From the NCBI GenBank assembly GCA_025716815.1, contig JAIXMN010000033.1, positions 62,001 through 126,000 of the forward strand: DNA of 64,000 bases. Direction: 5' to 3'. The notes beneath the pieces are model-generated. The model had not been told where the DNA came from. It did no database searches and saw only the letters and a program-made list of their open reading frames with translations. Both the position numbers and the translations under genes were made by a program. This DNA is from Dichotomocladium elegans. Taxonomy: Eukaryota > Mucoromycota > Mucoromycetes > Mucorales > Lichtheimiaceae. Below, piece after piece: positions 10,616 through 22,198 of this stretch (its first letter is position 1; each line of letters starts with the position of its first letter).

Positions 10616-13600
10616 ATGGCACGCGTTCAATCGCTCTTCAGCTCAGAATTCATAGCATCAGGACTCAGTGTGGAGTTCTACAAATTCATCAAGCTTGTCA
10701 CAGATTCTCGTAGCAAAGTGGTATCTTGCGCAGTGAACAGATGGACTCTCAATTTCACCGCAACTAATTCTTTGCCTATTCCCATGGTTGCAATTGCAGG
10801 AAGAGCATTCGCATGTTACTGAGGAATTGAGCAAATTGTCTGTGCGCATGGGGCTTCCCGACGTTTCAGCGGTAAAAGCCTGTCGCGACTTTGCGCTAAA
10901 CGTTACCGTCATTATTGCTCATGGCGATGTTCTTGCACAGGCACGAATGAAAGACTATCTTATTAGGCTTTTGCACTGCTATATGCTCGGATATGACGTT
11001 GATTTTGGCATTATTTATGCCATTATGGCAACTCAGAGCGGAGAGACGCCTGCTCAGCGACGTGTAGGTAAGATAGAAATAAAAACAGGGGGCCGTTGAC
11101 TGGAGTTAACGACCCACCCATTAGGCTATATCGCGTCCAACTTGTTCCTCAAGAAAAACAACGAGCTCGAAATTATGCTTATCAACACACTTCAACGGGT
11201 AATACTCTATATACCCGCAGGTCGCCTTATGTCTTACCGATAAATCCGTTGGTCATAGGACTTGAAGAGTAACAACTATCTGGATCGCTGTGCGGCCCTG
11301 AATGCGATATGCTATCTGGACCATCCGGAAATACAGGATGCAATGTTAGATGACGTTCTGGCTTCCACGAATTATCCAAAGCAAGTAGTTACTTTTTTTT
11401 TTCCCAAGATGAAATTTGTCGATTGATTCATCATCTAGGCAGATTGTTCGGCGAAAATCCGCCTTGGCTCTTTATTGCCTCTACAAGCGATCCACCGATC
11501 TCATGGAGCGCATAGATCCGGTACTCAGGGGCGGATTAATGGATAAGGATATCAGTATGGTATTCGCATCTCTACAAATATGGAAAGAAATCCTCAATGT
11601 ATGCAAATGTTCATGTGGATGTGGACCATCTTATCTGCGAGGTCGCGCTTATATAAATGATGAGTCAGGACCAAGAACTTGTGGAGCAGCACGAAGATCT
11701 TTTCTCGACATTTGTTAATATTCTGCGACAAATCCTGGATAAGCGGATTCCCCGATCATACGCTTACCATGGCGTCCTCGCACCATGGGCACAGGTGGCA
11801 TGCCTGCAGATTCTAGGCGAATACATTAAATATGGCGTCGGGTATGAGATGCAATGTCAAATTGGTGGACGTGGATATTGAAATTGCGAATGTAACGCTT
11901 ATGATCCAAACAGATCACAGCAGGAAACGTATCATCTTGTATGTGATTGTTTGGTCCAGGTCGAGCGTAAAGTAGATGCGGCCTATGGTAAGAATGAATA
12001 TAATATAAGCAACAGCACAATATTTATCTCACATCACTTGCAAATATTAGCAATCATCCTTGAATGCATTCGACTATTGGGTGCAATGGACAGCCTCTTG
12101 CTGGAAAGCATGATCTCCAAAACGAATAACCCATTCCAGATATTGCACGGGTTTCTCGACTCTGCAAATCACAATCTCAAATATTTAGGCTTGCTAGCCT
12201 TTCAGGCAGTGGATAAAAGCTTATGGGACGAAGCATGGGGCAACAACAACGGCGATATTTTAATAAGGGCGCTGATGGACTGTCGCGACGACGATACCGT
12301 GGTAGACAAGGTAACTGTGGGCATATTCTTGCGACGTGCCGAGCCTCAATGCATGAATATCCCCTTTAGGCCATTGAATTACTAGAGAGTATTATCGATG
12401 AGGCATTGCTACGCCAGATGTCAGAAAAGATAGTGGAGGCCATCAACAATATGCACTCAGAAGCTCCTTTACTTCAGCGACGTGTTTCACATTGGTTTAT
12501 TAACAATGTGCTGAAGCATGTATCCTTTTTTTTTTATTGCGCATGCTCCCATACAAAATTTTCTCTCATCCTTGACTATCAATCAGACAGAGAATACAGA
12601 TGTGTGGGTGTTAAAATCACTCCTTGATAGTCTGCAGGCTTCACGAAAGAATTTAGAGGATGAGTATATTACTGACCTTTGTGAGAAAATCCGAGATGGT
12701 GAGTTATCCAACATAGATATGCGATTAGTCTTATATTAATTTATCTATTCATGATGACATTTTCAAGAGGTTGAACAGGAATTTGAGTCTACGGAATTGC
12801 GCGAATATGCGGTGGATCATCTATATCGGCTTCTCAAGGTGCACAGCCAGGAAGAGTTCCCTGCTGCGGTCATCGAACTTGCCTTTTGGGTACGATGCTA
12901 GAAGGGGGAAGAAACAATATATATATTTCAGGCAGTAACATGATCTTAGGTACTTGGAGAATATTCGTATCTGACCACTTCCCCTAGCAGTGTCGAAATC
13001 ATGTACCAGCTGCAGAAATGGGTTATGATCGTGCAAGGTGAAACTCTAGCTAAATAAGTGAGTTAACTTACCAAGTGGCTGCTGACCTTTGTCCCGTGTA
13101 GAAGAAGATCTACAAATCTATGGTTTACAAGCCATAAAGCTATGCATGGAACGGTCTAGAAAGTGGGACTCTGGACTAAAAAAAGTGTTATCGACGATGA
13201 AACAGTCATCAATTTTCGAAAAGCAGGATGTATGTATGATATCATTTTGGATGATGAGAATGAATCTGGTCAATAGACTGAATGTTCTGCTCTAGCTTGC
13301 CCGTGAGATGCTCGCAATGATCGAAGACGCAGACTTCGAAAAGGTGGTCCAGGAAACGCTGTTCCCATTGACAACGTCTCCAACCAAGGTATAAAATAAC
13401 TGCAATAGTTATCACCATACTCCCAATTCACACATTCACAAAAGACATCATACTATCCAGTTAGTTGCCAATCCGAATCGACCGAATCGTCCCACGCGGT
13501 TTACAAGCGAGCAAGATGGTTAGTATACTTACGGGTATTGTGAATAAATGGAGAGCCAGTTCGATTCCTGATTAGCTTGTGCTCGGTGTATAGCAATGGC

Positions 13601-14483
13601 CACAAGCTCAAAGTCCAAGAACTTCGAGATTCTGGGCTATATGGATGGCCGTCCTTACGAAGGGGAACGTTCTTCAAAGCTCCCTTCTTCGACTAGGTAA
13701 ATAAAAAGGAGCTCTCGACTTTATATATGCTCCTAGTAGCATACGAATCCTAATATACCTCCCAGTGCAATATCAGATCAAAACTCTTTTCGAAACGAGA
13801 CATCAAGTCGGGTACGTATAACGTATATCACAGGAAACCAATGGTGCGTATGCTTAGCTGATGTTTTCGAAGTCGTTCACTTTTGGAAACCCCAATGAGA
13901 CTTCCTCTAGCTCCATCCGCAGCGTTCGGCAAGGAACCAATCCCACGTCTGTTAAAAAGCCCGTGGCAGCAGCGGAGGTACTTTTTTGCTGCGGTCTATG
14001 AAAGGGGTGCGCCGTATACTCATAAATCCGCGATAATAGTCGATGATATCGAGTCTGATTGCTCTGGAGTTAGAGGAGACCGTATCTAGCGAGGACGACA
14101 ACGAGGCGGACGGCCAGGATAATGAAGTAGATCTCAGGCCATTATCGCGGTCATATACAAAATCGGGCAGTGCGATGGACACCGAAACATTTGGCCACCT
14201 GTGGCTTGAGTATCCTGTCGAGCATAAGACAAAGGTTAAATATGGTACCCACGGCGAGATGTCGGCAGATACAGTAGGAAAGACGTTGTCGAACCAATGG
14301 GGCATTGAGTTGGTGCAGGTTATTAACCAGGAGTTTATTGCTGCTGCTGCAAACGAGGCAGCTGTCTTGTTGCATGGTAATGTTGTCAGAGATCAGGACA
14401 ACATGGTTGTGGTGCAAGCTACTTTCCGCGCGCGTAAAGAAACCGATCTAAACAGTTTCTTGCGGCAAACACTGCATCGGTGA
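10616..14483 (+). CDS. AP4E1: AP-4 complex subunit epsilon
   Basis: The large epsilon subunit of AP-4, an adaptor for trans-Golgi export. Twenty exons: 10616-10720, 10800-10871, 10941-11067, 11125-11198, 11259-11384, 11443-11598, 11669-11841, 11914-11987, 12051-12310, 12370-12519, 12587-12698, 12768-12889, 12950-13037, 13102-13229, 13296-13388, 13461-13518, 13594-13696, 13766-13811, 13873-13977, 14040-14483. They give 871 aa. Family marks include FYKFIKLVTDSRSKVEEH, MKDYLIRLLHCYMLGYD, NYLDRCAALNAI, IVRRKSALALY, YHGVLAPWAQVACLQILGEY and NHNLKYLGLLAF. These match AP-4 epsilon of plants and animals better than AP-1 gamma or AP-2 alpha (from memory of the families). A Ser-rich linker leads to a C-terminal ear of about 140 residues. 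AP-4 is missing from many fungi, which makes this useful for placing the organism. Individual small exons are less certain than the gene. Confidence 0.9.
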
Positions 14484-14530
14484 AGTAACAACAAATAGCA
14501 TGCTTACGGGACATGAGTTTAATATCAATG

Positions 14531-14531
<1 letters not shown>

Positions 14532-14562
<31 letters not shown>
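14532..14562. repeat. (TA)n microsatellite
   Basis: About 15 TA units in the short gap between the convergent AP-4 epsilon and SEC17 genes, in the likely 3' UTR or terminator region of both. Confidence 0.9.
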
Positions 14563-14565
<3 letters not shown>

Positions 14566-14755
14566 ATGTATGTATATATATCCCGCTTTTGAATCGCTTG
14601 TCATGGAGTCTATGATGGTAAAGAGAAAACCGAAAAGGGAAAGAGAGAGAAAAAGGTTCAAGGGAGGTAGCATGAATGAATTATGAAACAAAAGGGGGTA
14701 GGTGCATATATTCAGAGACGGAGTAAATAAGCGATGGAATGTTAATACGCAGAAA

Positions 14756-16002
14756 TTAACGAAGGTCTTCCTGCTCGATGGACTTTTTAATCTTTAGCAA
14801 AATAGCTGTCTTCCAAGGATCCAAGCGAGTCAATTTGTCATATTCATAGACATCTTGCGTGAATTTCTCGACATCGCCACTATCGATACTATCCATTATA
14901 TTCTAAGATAAACCTATTAGCTATCTTCTCCTTTCCTGACATATATCACTGTTCATCCATATTCTACCTTCAAAAGCTGGTATTCGCGCGTGGTCTCGAA
15001 CGAGAGATCCATTCCACAATAGCTGTTTAGTGCTTGTCGTGATCGCACGACATCCTAAAAGATATTATTGGAAAGGTAAGATACCCACCCATTCACACTT
15101 CCTGCTCAGTCAATATGATATATACGATACCTCGGTGGCCAAATGACAAAGACCAGCCTTCAAGAAATATTCCTTGAGAGACCATTTGAGCAGATTATCG
15201 TCGACCGATGCAGCAGCTACACGCTCAAACTTATCAATTGCTTCTTCGTACATGCCAAGATCTGCTGCAATCTGTGCAACTTTCAGGTAACACTTGTTGG
15301 ACATCCTTTTGGACGAGCAGAAAGGATATGTATCAGTTTTAGCTTTCTTGTTTTAGCGTATTATTGCTTACGCAGGTGACTCGTCTGCATTGAATAAGTC
15401 AGCAGCGTGACCGTAAGCATCGTATGCAGCCTTAGCATCGTTCAATTCGTTCTCATACAATTCAGCAATCTCTTGGTAATGACGAGCGGCCTGGCGGAAG
15501 CTACCACCTTCTTGATCAAGCACAATAGCTTCCTTAAGTGCCTTCACGGCAGCTATAGTGTCAAGGTTAGAGATAGAGAGAAATAGCAAGGCAGTGAGAT
15601 ACAGAATGTTTTGTAGACTATGCTGTCAATACTCGTTTACCCGCAGGATCTTGTCGTTTGTAACATTTCGCTGCATTCTCGTATGCCCGTGAACCATCAA
15701 ACTTAGCGCCGCCGCCACGTTTGAATAGCTGAGCAGCTTCGATAAACGCATCGCCTGCTTGGGTCCCTTTTAATTGCCATCAAGTTAGATTATATCGAAG
15801 AGATCGTCTGAGGCCTCATGGGCTATCCTTTTCTACGCGATAGCATACATTGTTGGGCAAGCTTGTACATGTTGCCAGCCTTTTCATACAATTCTGCGGC
15901 GTCCTCAAACTTATTGGAGGGACCGAAGAGAGACCATGACTTCAGTTTTTTTTGGGCTTGCGTGATAAGCTCGCGTGCTTGTTGCTCCGAACCAACAACC
16001 AT
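14756..16002 (-). CDS. SEC17: Alpha-SNAP / Sec17
   Basis: Alpha-SNAP recruits the AAA-ATPase NSF/Sec18 to post-fusion SNARE bundles so that they can be taken apart. Minus-strand exons: 16002-15849, 15766-15641, 15552-15372, 15305-15131, 15054-14968, 14902-14756, giving 289 aa, the usual family length. Recognisable blocks are the N-terminal KFEDAAELYEKAGNMYKLA, WTQAGDAFIEAAQLF, YENAAKCYKR, SNKCYLKVAQIAADLGMYEEA, WSLKEYFLKAGLCHLA and the C-terminal LDPWKTAILLKIKKSIEQE. Together these form the TPR-like helical sheet plus the C-terminal helix that stimulates NSF. The C-terminal -EDLR is close to the acidic, leucine-containing end of other SNAPs. The gene is convergent with AP-4 epsilon and completes a cluster of three trafficking genes. 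Confidence 0.96.
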
Positions 16003-16679
16003 GGTAAGAGGGGTTTTATAAGGCAGGGAGGAAAGAAGTTGGTGGGAGCCCGACAGAGCATGTGTGTGTGTGCGTGTGTGCGTGTGTCCGCAATAGCGAA
16101 AATCAGGCTTTCTCCGCTCACCAAATGGAGACTAGCCTGACACGACCAAGCAAAAAGAAAAAAAGAGCCCTTGGTAAGAGTATATTAAAAATGGCACCAG
16201 GATCCCCCATTCCCTTGCATCCCCTTCTCGGACATCCACCCCTATAGGGTGACACACTTGAGGACGAGGGGTGGGAGAGAGAAAGAGGCAAAGGCAGTAT
16301 GCCTGCTCTTTTCTTTGCCTAGCAATCCACAGATAACTTGATGGTGTTTTCTATTTTATTATTCATGTAACCCCGTTTCAGGATACTCAGAGTTCAGAGG
16401 ATTGGCCCGACCGCGACGTCTCTATATCCATAGGGCGCGCATGTGGGTAGGTGGGCAGACTTAAATTAAGAGAAGCGGGGTTATAACGGAAGAAAAAAGG
16501 CGCACGTCTAGGCTGAGTAATGCGAGGTGTTTGAGTGCGTGCTTCTTACTGTACGGGGTCAGTCGAACCAACCACCGCCTTCGCCGCTCCCCGTTAAAGG
16601 CCGCTCGTTATTATTTCTCGTCTCCCACTTTTTTTTTTATTTCCTCCCCTTTCCTCCCAGTTCTAGCATCATCATCATT
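16003..16679. promoter_or_regulatory. Divergent promoter region, SEC17 / MUB1
   Basis: A 677 bp gap between two divergently transcribed genes, so it holds both promoters. A GT-rich stretch (about 16061-16086) and a T8 tract (16631-16638) are visible. No gene is supported. Confidence 0.6.
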
Positions 16680-18237
16680 ATGCGAGAGCCTAACTTGAGC
16701 TTCCCAAGCCAAAACAGGGCTGCCGTATGCATTACCTCCGCTCTTTATGACCGTCGTGCTCTTGATTGCACTGCCACCCTTCCCATGATCAATTCATTGA
16801 CTCATCTTGTCTACCTCACTTCTACATCTCCGCGCATCAGAGAGATCCTAGCCGTTGATGGGGGCTTGGAGCAGCTGGTGCACATGTTATCCGTCCAGCA
16901 TATACCAAACGATCTTCACAGCCTTTGGAAATGGTCCCTGTCCTTCCAGTGTGTAGTCAATGTTGGGGTCCGCGGAACCGAACAGATTCGAACAAAAGTC
17001 GTCGATGCTGGCATGATTGTAGTCGTTCTTCGAGTATTGCAAAGCTTCCTGCGTGCGCTCGAGCTTGTTTCTCAAGAAAATGAACAGTATAAGAAGCGAC
17101 AGGAAGAAGCTGCGGCTGCAGCACGCTCCTCATTTTTGGCTGGTCAAGGCGAATCCATCCCAGCAGCAATTCTGCAGGAAGCCGGTCAGCTTCTTTTATC
17201 TACTGGCGAAAGTAATAGTAACAATAATGGTCATTTCCACCAGCCGTCGCCGTTCACACTCGAAGATGTCAACGAGCTTTCAGGTGAGCACACCATCTTC
17301 GATGACAAAAATCCTTTCCCGCACTATTTCTGACTAACTCTCCGCAGCAGCAGCAACAGCAGAAGCTACAAACGGGAACTCACGGGAACCAACACCTGAA
17401 GAAGAAGAAGGAGAAGCAGCAGCAGCAACAGCGACAACAACCGCGGAACTCTGCCGCGCACCAACGCCGCGGATGCATTCTTCTCCGAACAATAACACAC
17501 TCTTCCCGCTGTCTAGTCTACCCATCCGTCATATCAACCCGTCTTCCGTGATCCGGAGAACAACCTTTCCCTACATCAAAATGAGTAGGAAACAGCGCAG
17601 GCGTAATCGCTTCCAGCAGCACGATACCGCAGCTTTCCCTGGTGCTGCTGCTACTTTTGCAGCACCAAGCGCAGGCGCCGTAGACACGGTTTTCTATCGT
17701 GAAGAGGATATATTAATGTCATTGCAGCTGCTCGCCTATTTGTCGAAATACCCACACATCCGACATCAGTTCCATACGGCATATTCGGTCAATGTATTTT
17801 CTGTCGTTGAAAAATTCACTTACCGCATGCATCCGAATTTCCAATATTGGGCCGGTGTCATCATGCGGAATGCCTGTCGCAAGGATGAAACGCAAGGCGG
17901 CATTCGAAGATGTGCTAATATGCATTGCGGCAAGTGGGAACAGAAACCACGCGAGTTTGCGAAATGTCGCCGATGTCGCAAAGCAAAATATTGTAGTAAG
18001 GCCTGTCAGAGCAGAGCGTGGAGTGACGGCCACCGCTGGTGGTGTGTGGAACGCCAATCCACCGCTGCCACCGCTGCCGCTGCTGCTGCTGCTGCTGCCG
18101 CTGGGACCCCATCCGGCCCTCTATCGGTACCTACCACAGGTGAAGCGCCAACGACAAATATGCCTACCTTCCCATCAACTACACATGCCACCGCAATGTC
18201 AGCAGACCAAGGCCAACCACAACACGAACACCATTAA
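16680..18237 (+). CDS. MUB1: MUB1/SamB-like MYND zinc-finger protein
   Basis: Homologue of yeast Mub1, an adaptor of the Ubr2 ubiquitin ligase that helps degrade Rpn4, and of Aspergillus SamB, a morphogenesis factor. Two exons, 16680-17283 and 17348-18237, encode 497 aa. The N-terminal block (MREPNLSFPSQNRAAVC, ALYDRRALDCTATLPMINS, TSTSPRIREIL, DGGLEQL) is the strongly conserved armadillo-like start of this family. The C-terminal half has a MYND finger with a Cys-x2-Cys, Cys-x3-Cys, His-x3-Cys pattern (CRRCRKAKYCSKACQ). The tail is Ala-rich. The acceptor of the single intron lies in a CAGCAGCAG run (17345-17353), so tandem acceptors could add or remove single alanine codons. The start is the ATG preceding the conserved block; an upstream in-frame extension to 16527 is not needed. 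Confidence 0.92.
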
Positions 18238-19104
18238 CTTTCCCACTGATTCCATTCCTTTATCACGCATCATATTCCTTTTTCTCACGAGAATACTCAT
18301 TCGCAACACCAAAGAGCATACATTATAACCTATTTATCCGACCACCTAACCCAATCCATTCATTATACTATGGTATTGTAAATAAACATTTTATTTTCTG
18401 CTATCTCTCCTTCCCGTAAGCATTCCTTTTCTTTTTTTTAAAAAAAAAAAAAGGAAAAGAAAAGAAAAAGAAGAGCAGGCAACTTTGTCTCATGTTTGTC
18501 TTTCACCGTCGAACATTTCTTTCCTTATTCGGAAAGGTAACGGAATATTGCTTGAAAATCAATGGTACATTTCCAGCCCCGCCAACAGTTGGTGTTGGAG
18601 TTTCCGACAGATAAAGAGTGAATGTCCCTCCTATTCCGGTTGGGCACATTAAAACAATACACGATCGCTATAAGCGGTTTTACCTACGGAATGAATGATA
18701 CCCGTTTATCAGCGATGTGCAATAATGTTTCTGTAGTGGGTGTACACCAAAGTTTTGAAACCCCAGATTGATTTATCTTTCGCGACACGTTCCATTCCAG
18801 TCTGTCATATATTGAGCAATTTTTTATCTTCGCTCACTCGCCTTTTTTTTTTTTCAAAGATAAACGATAGAATTCACTGTATGATTGTTTTTTAGGTTGC
18901 ATTAACCAACTTTCTGTAGTACTTTTGATTCATAACTGACTTCTCAGTTTTTCGTACACCGTTCTAATTTGACGAAGCAGCTTCAAGCGCCTCTCTAGTT
19001 TGTACAAATGGATCGATTGTCATTCCCTGTCTGTATTATAAGGTCTCAAAGAGTGCGCGCATACATGATTTCGATATTGGCAGATCGGCATGTAAATGCA
19101 CGCA

Positions 19105-19527
19105 TTGATCTATCTAAAAGAGGTAGAGTGTTTGAGGAAAAGGAGGTAGCATACCTGTACCAGGTTCTCTGCTTCGGAGCAGTCGGCCGTTGCAGGGCAA
19201 TCGAGAGCTGCACTAAGGGTGGGCTTGTCCGAAGCCGCTGTCGATCTTTTTGTCCCGTTCGCATATGTGAAGCTTTGATGAGGAATCGGGGGACGCACGC
19301 TGCATCCTTTACTGCGGAAAACGTCCGCAGAACTATTCGGTTTACTGTACATGAGAGAATGTGTGTCACGTTTCGCAATCACGTCTTGCGACGACGTCCA
19401 AATCCTGAAAGAGCAGCTATAGACTTACCGAACCAGTCGTATTGTGAGTACTGGGCACGCAATGACAGATACGACCACAAAGACTGTTGTGCATGCATAT
19501 ACCAGTACCAAAGTCATCAAGAAGGCA
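19105..19527 (-). CDS. Possible small secreted-protein gene or relic (weak)
   Basis: On the minus strand, an ATG at about 19525 opens a hydrophobic start (MTLVLVYACTTVFVVVSVIA) that resembles a signal peptide. It is followed by a Ser/Thr/Cys-containing stretch that stays open to about 19150. Joining the two parts needs removal of 24 nt, flanked by GTAAGT and TTTCAG. That is far shorter than any other intron here, so this may be a decayed gene. A further in-frame segment begins after a possible 41 nt intron (about 19115-19155). The 182-codon plus-strand frame that covers the region is Arg/Cys-rich and looks like the antisense shadow. I do not recognise a family. Confidence 0.2.
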
Positions 19528-19936
19528 GACCTAATGAACCAAGCAACTTGCCTTGATTGATTTTCGATCCTATAATTCTTATTGACCAGTATATACTGTA
19601 CTGTATCATGGTCGATTGAGTTTATTGCAATATCTCGTTGGGTACATACAAAATCATTGCGGTTAAAAGACAAGCAAGGTGCTCAGATCATATATACAAA
19701 TTGGAATACACTGCATTGGTGATTACTCATCGACGTAGAGTATAGAGCTGTAGGGAAAAAGGCATTATCGATCCATAATGCAAGTAAAATGATCTAGTGG
19801 GAGAGGATATTCCAACAAGGAGTTGAAATTGTCCCGTATACTTCCCCCTTTCAGTAGAAACCTGCGGCTAAGCAAATTATCTTTCTATAGCCCTTTTCCG
19901 TGTCGCTTGCGGCGTGCTGTTCCTTCCCATCCTAAA

Positions 19937-19967
19937 TGAGGTGCGTACGTACGTACGTACCTCATTA
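19937..19967. repeat. 31 bp near-perfect palindrome with GTAC core
   Basis: AATGAGGT ... ACCTCATT arms flank a run of GTAC units. The whole is self-complementary except for one mismatched pair. It could extrude a cruciform or bind a dimeric protein. No flanking gene start makes a role obvious. Confidence 0.7.
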
Positions 19968-20559
19968 GTTCTAGTTTCACTGATAAACGTCTGCGGTGAG
20001 TCGGTCAAATGCTCAATTTCGTATGTTACTGTTACAAGAGCGATTGTCTGAAGAAAGTGAGTACAAAAAAAAAGAACTCTGCGGATCGATCCATTTGCAC
20101 AGCAATGGACTACTGGACTGCCTTGATGAATTCGTATTGCAATTTTGCCTGGCGTATCGAACCCGACAAAATCTGATCAGTGTAGAAAGTATAAAGGTAG
20201 AACTAGGCATGGGTTCGTAAGACTACGTAGGTTGAAACCGCCCTGATGTTACGGACTATGTTATGGATGAGGTGACACACTCTTTCGGGTATCCGTAGGA
20301 TGTATATGTGCGTAAATTATAGTATTTTACAGTGGTAACTCTATAGTCGCTGCCACACGATTCTCAGGCGAAAGAACATGGAAAAGTATGTTCTATGCAC
20401 AGTTACACGCTTTATTATAATTCAAGACAACGTAGAGTGTGTCCGCTGCTGCAAAGCATCTTTGAATCCACGCCCATCAACACAACGATGGGTTCTGTAT
20501 CATGAAAACCAAGTGACAGTATTTTTAAAAGACGAGGACGTTGGAGTCATTCATATATT

Positions 20560-20717
20560 CTCTTTTAAAATGCGTCGATGAGAGTCTATCCTTTGCTCCC
20601 AAGTAACCCCCTCCGAAGCAATTTGAGTGGCATGAAGTGTCCAAGACGACGATATACTAATTTATGAAAAAGAAGGAATGCAGACCTGACACTAGTTCAG
20701 CAGGCAAACAGGTATTA
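20560..20717 (+). mobile_element. Relic of an older Tc1/IS630 copy, upstream half
   Basis: The stretch around 20565-20700 aligns with the middle of the copy B transposase: the part reading LECVDEDPSIVLEQLLQRF and the following THRFMK helix region. It is heavily mutated and shifted in frame. The similarity stops at the left end of copy B and resumes, at the next part of the same coding sequence, beyond copy B's right end. This shows that copy B inserted into this older copy. Confidence 0.65.
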
Positions 20718-20900
20718 TACACTCTTTTTCAAAATCAAAGTCGCACTCTGCCAGCTCTGAAGTCGCAGGATTGCAAAATACAAATCGCATTTTGCCCAGA
20801 AATCTTTACGCGTGATGACAAATCGAATGTCACACACATACACGGAAAGATGTCGCACAAAAAAAGAAGCTTTCTCTTTTACACACTTTAACATTCTGAA

Positions 20901-22194
20901 ATGGGCAACCTAATTTTCTACCAAGATGGCCAAGGTCATGTCGTTGATGAGCGTGGCTGTCTTGAACCTATAGACTATGCCATTGATGATGAAATGTACT
21001 CACTTCAATCCGTTTGTTCTCACACTGAATATCTGGGTAGCATATTGTGCAAAGATAACCCTGAGCTTACTCCCACACACATTTCCCAGCGAAAGGATAC
21101 AGACATTCGGATGAAAGAAGCTGGGATCAAGCGCAGTTACACAGCATAAACTGACCAAGACAAGGTCAGATTTTTCAAACGGATGTTTGAGAAGATCTTG
21201 AGTGCGTCAGCTGCTAGGTCTCCATATTCGTTCAGTCCAGCGATGGGCATTGCAGTACAAGAAGGACCCTGACAGCATCTTTAAGAAACCTAACACGGGG
21301 GACCGTTCGCGTATTCTCAATGAAGAGCATAAGCGCATTCTTTTAGAATGCGTTGATGAAGACCCATCCATTGTTCTAGAGTAGCTGCTCCAACGATTTG
21401 AGGGTCTCAAAGCATCTAAAACGACGCTCCATCGATTTATGAAAACGTATGCAACTTGTCATTAAAAATGGTTCGGTTTCAGCCTATAGACAGGAATAAT
21501 GCTGCGAATATCCGAGAGCAGCGCCTTGACTGAGTATGCAGATGGGATAGGACCGACATCGATTTCAAAAGCTGCGTTTTTTCTTTGATGAGTCTGGATT
21601 CCATATTAACATGAAATGCAGCATGGTGTGGTCCAAGAAAGGGACCTCTGCAGTGGTTACAGTACCAAAGACAACCACAATCGCGGGAGCAATCTCAGCA
21701 TCAGGCATCATTCAATGTAGCTTGAGACTCCCGCAGCCACCAATCAAGAAAAGAAGAGGGCAGGTCAATCTGAAGTTGCGAGCAGAGATACTGCAAGTGG
21801 ACATCATCTCAGCTTCCTTAAGGCAACAATGGACGAGATGGATAAGTATGAATATATGAAGGGCCATTATTCGGTAATGGATAATGCACCTATCCATATG
21901 GCTCAGGATATCTCTGAATACATCGAGTCTCGAGGATATCGATATGCTTATCTTCCACCATAGTCGCCTGAGCTCAATTCTATTGAGCAGTTTGGTCAGT
22001 GGTCAAGAGGAAAGTTAAACGCAATAGGTTCTTGGAAAGCGAGATCGTTGATAACACAGATCAGCGAGGCATCCAATAAATTAAAGCTGAGCGATTTCGA
22101 AGATTTTGTTTCTCATTCTCATATGTGCTTAATTAACTGCCGCTGTATCTACTGCAGCATCGTTTATCACAAAGAAATTTCTTCTGTTCCTTGA
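20901..22194 (+). pseudogene. Transposase pseudogene of copy B
   Basis: Open segments 20901-21149, 21202-21384 and 21611-21859 and the tail to 22194 together cover a whole DDE transposase in several frames. The N-terminal part begins MGNLIFYQDGQGHVVDE. It is followed by a helix-turn-helix-like stretch (RSVQRWALQYKKDP) that in this superfamily binds the inverted repeats. The catalytic FDESGF, MDNAPIH and SPELNSIEQ blocks are all present. The stop at 21961-21963 sits just before SPELN. Not translatable as one protein as it stands. Confidence 0.83.
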
Positions 22195-22198
22195 TTTC

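Larger units (their letters stand above)
18238..20559. other. Gene-poor region before the nested transposons
   Basis: About 2.3 kb. It has an A/T-rich 3' flank of MUB1 (T/A tracts at 18430-18452), a near-perfect palindrome built on GTAC repeats (19937-19967) and long opposing open frames around 19008-19556. The minus-strand frame looks more protein-like (see the separate entry). Nothing else is convincing. Confidence 0.5.

Noticed and set aside
11385..11442. GC-AG intron in AP-4 epsilon (AAA|GCAAGT)
   Set aside because: A normal GT-AG solution (CAA|GTAGTT with acceptor GGCAG) gives the same protein, so a GC donor is not needed.
13556..13575. tRNA-like B box (GTTCGATTCC)
   Set aside because: Lies inside an intron of AP-4 epsilon; no A box at the right distance and no cloverleaf could be drawn.
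14532..14562. TA repeat as a transposon target or replication origin
   Set aside because: No inverted repeats or element ends adjoin it; a simple microsatellite explains it.
19008..19556. 182-codon plus-strand open frame
   Set aside because: Very rich in Arg and Cys with no domain; it overlaps a minus-strand frame with more natural composition, so it looks like the antisense shadow.
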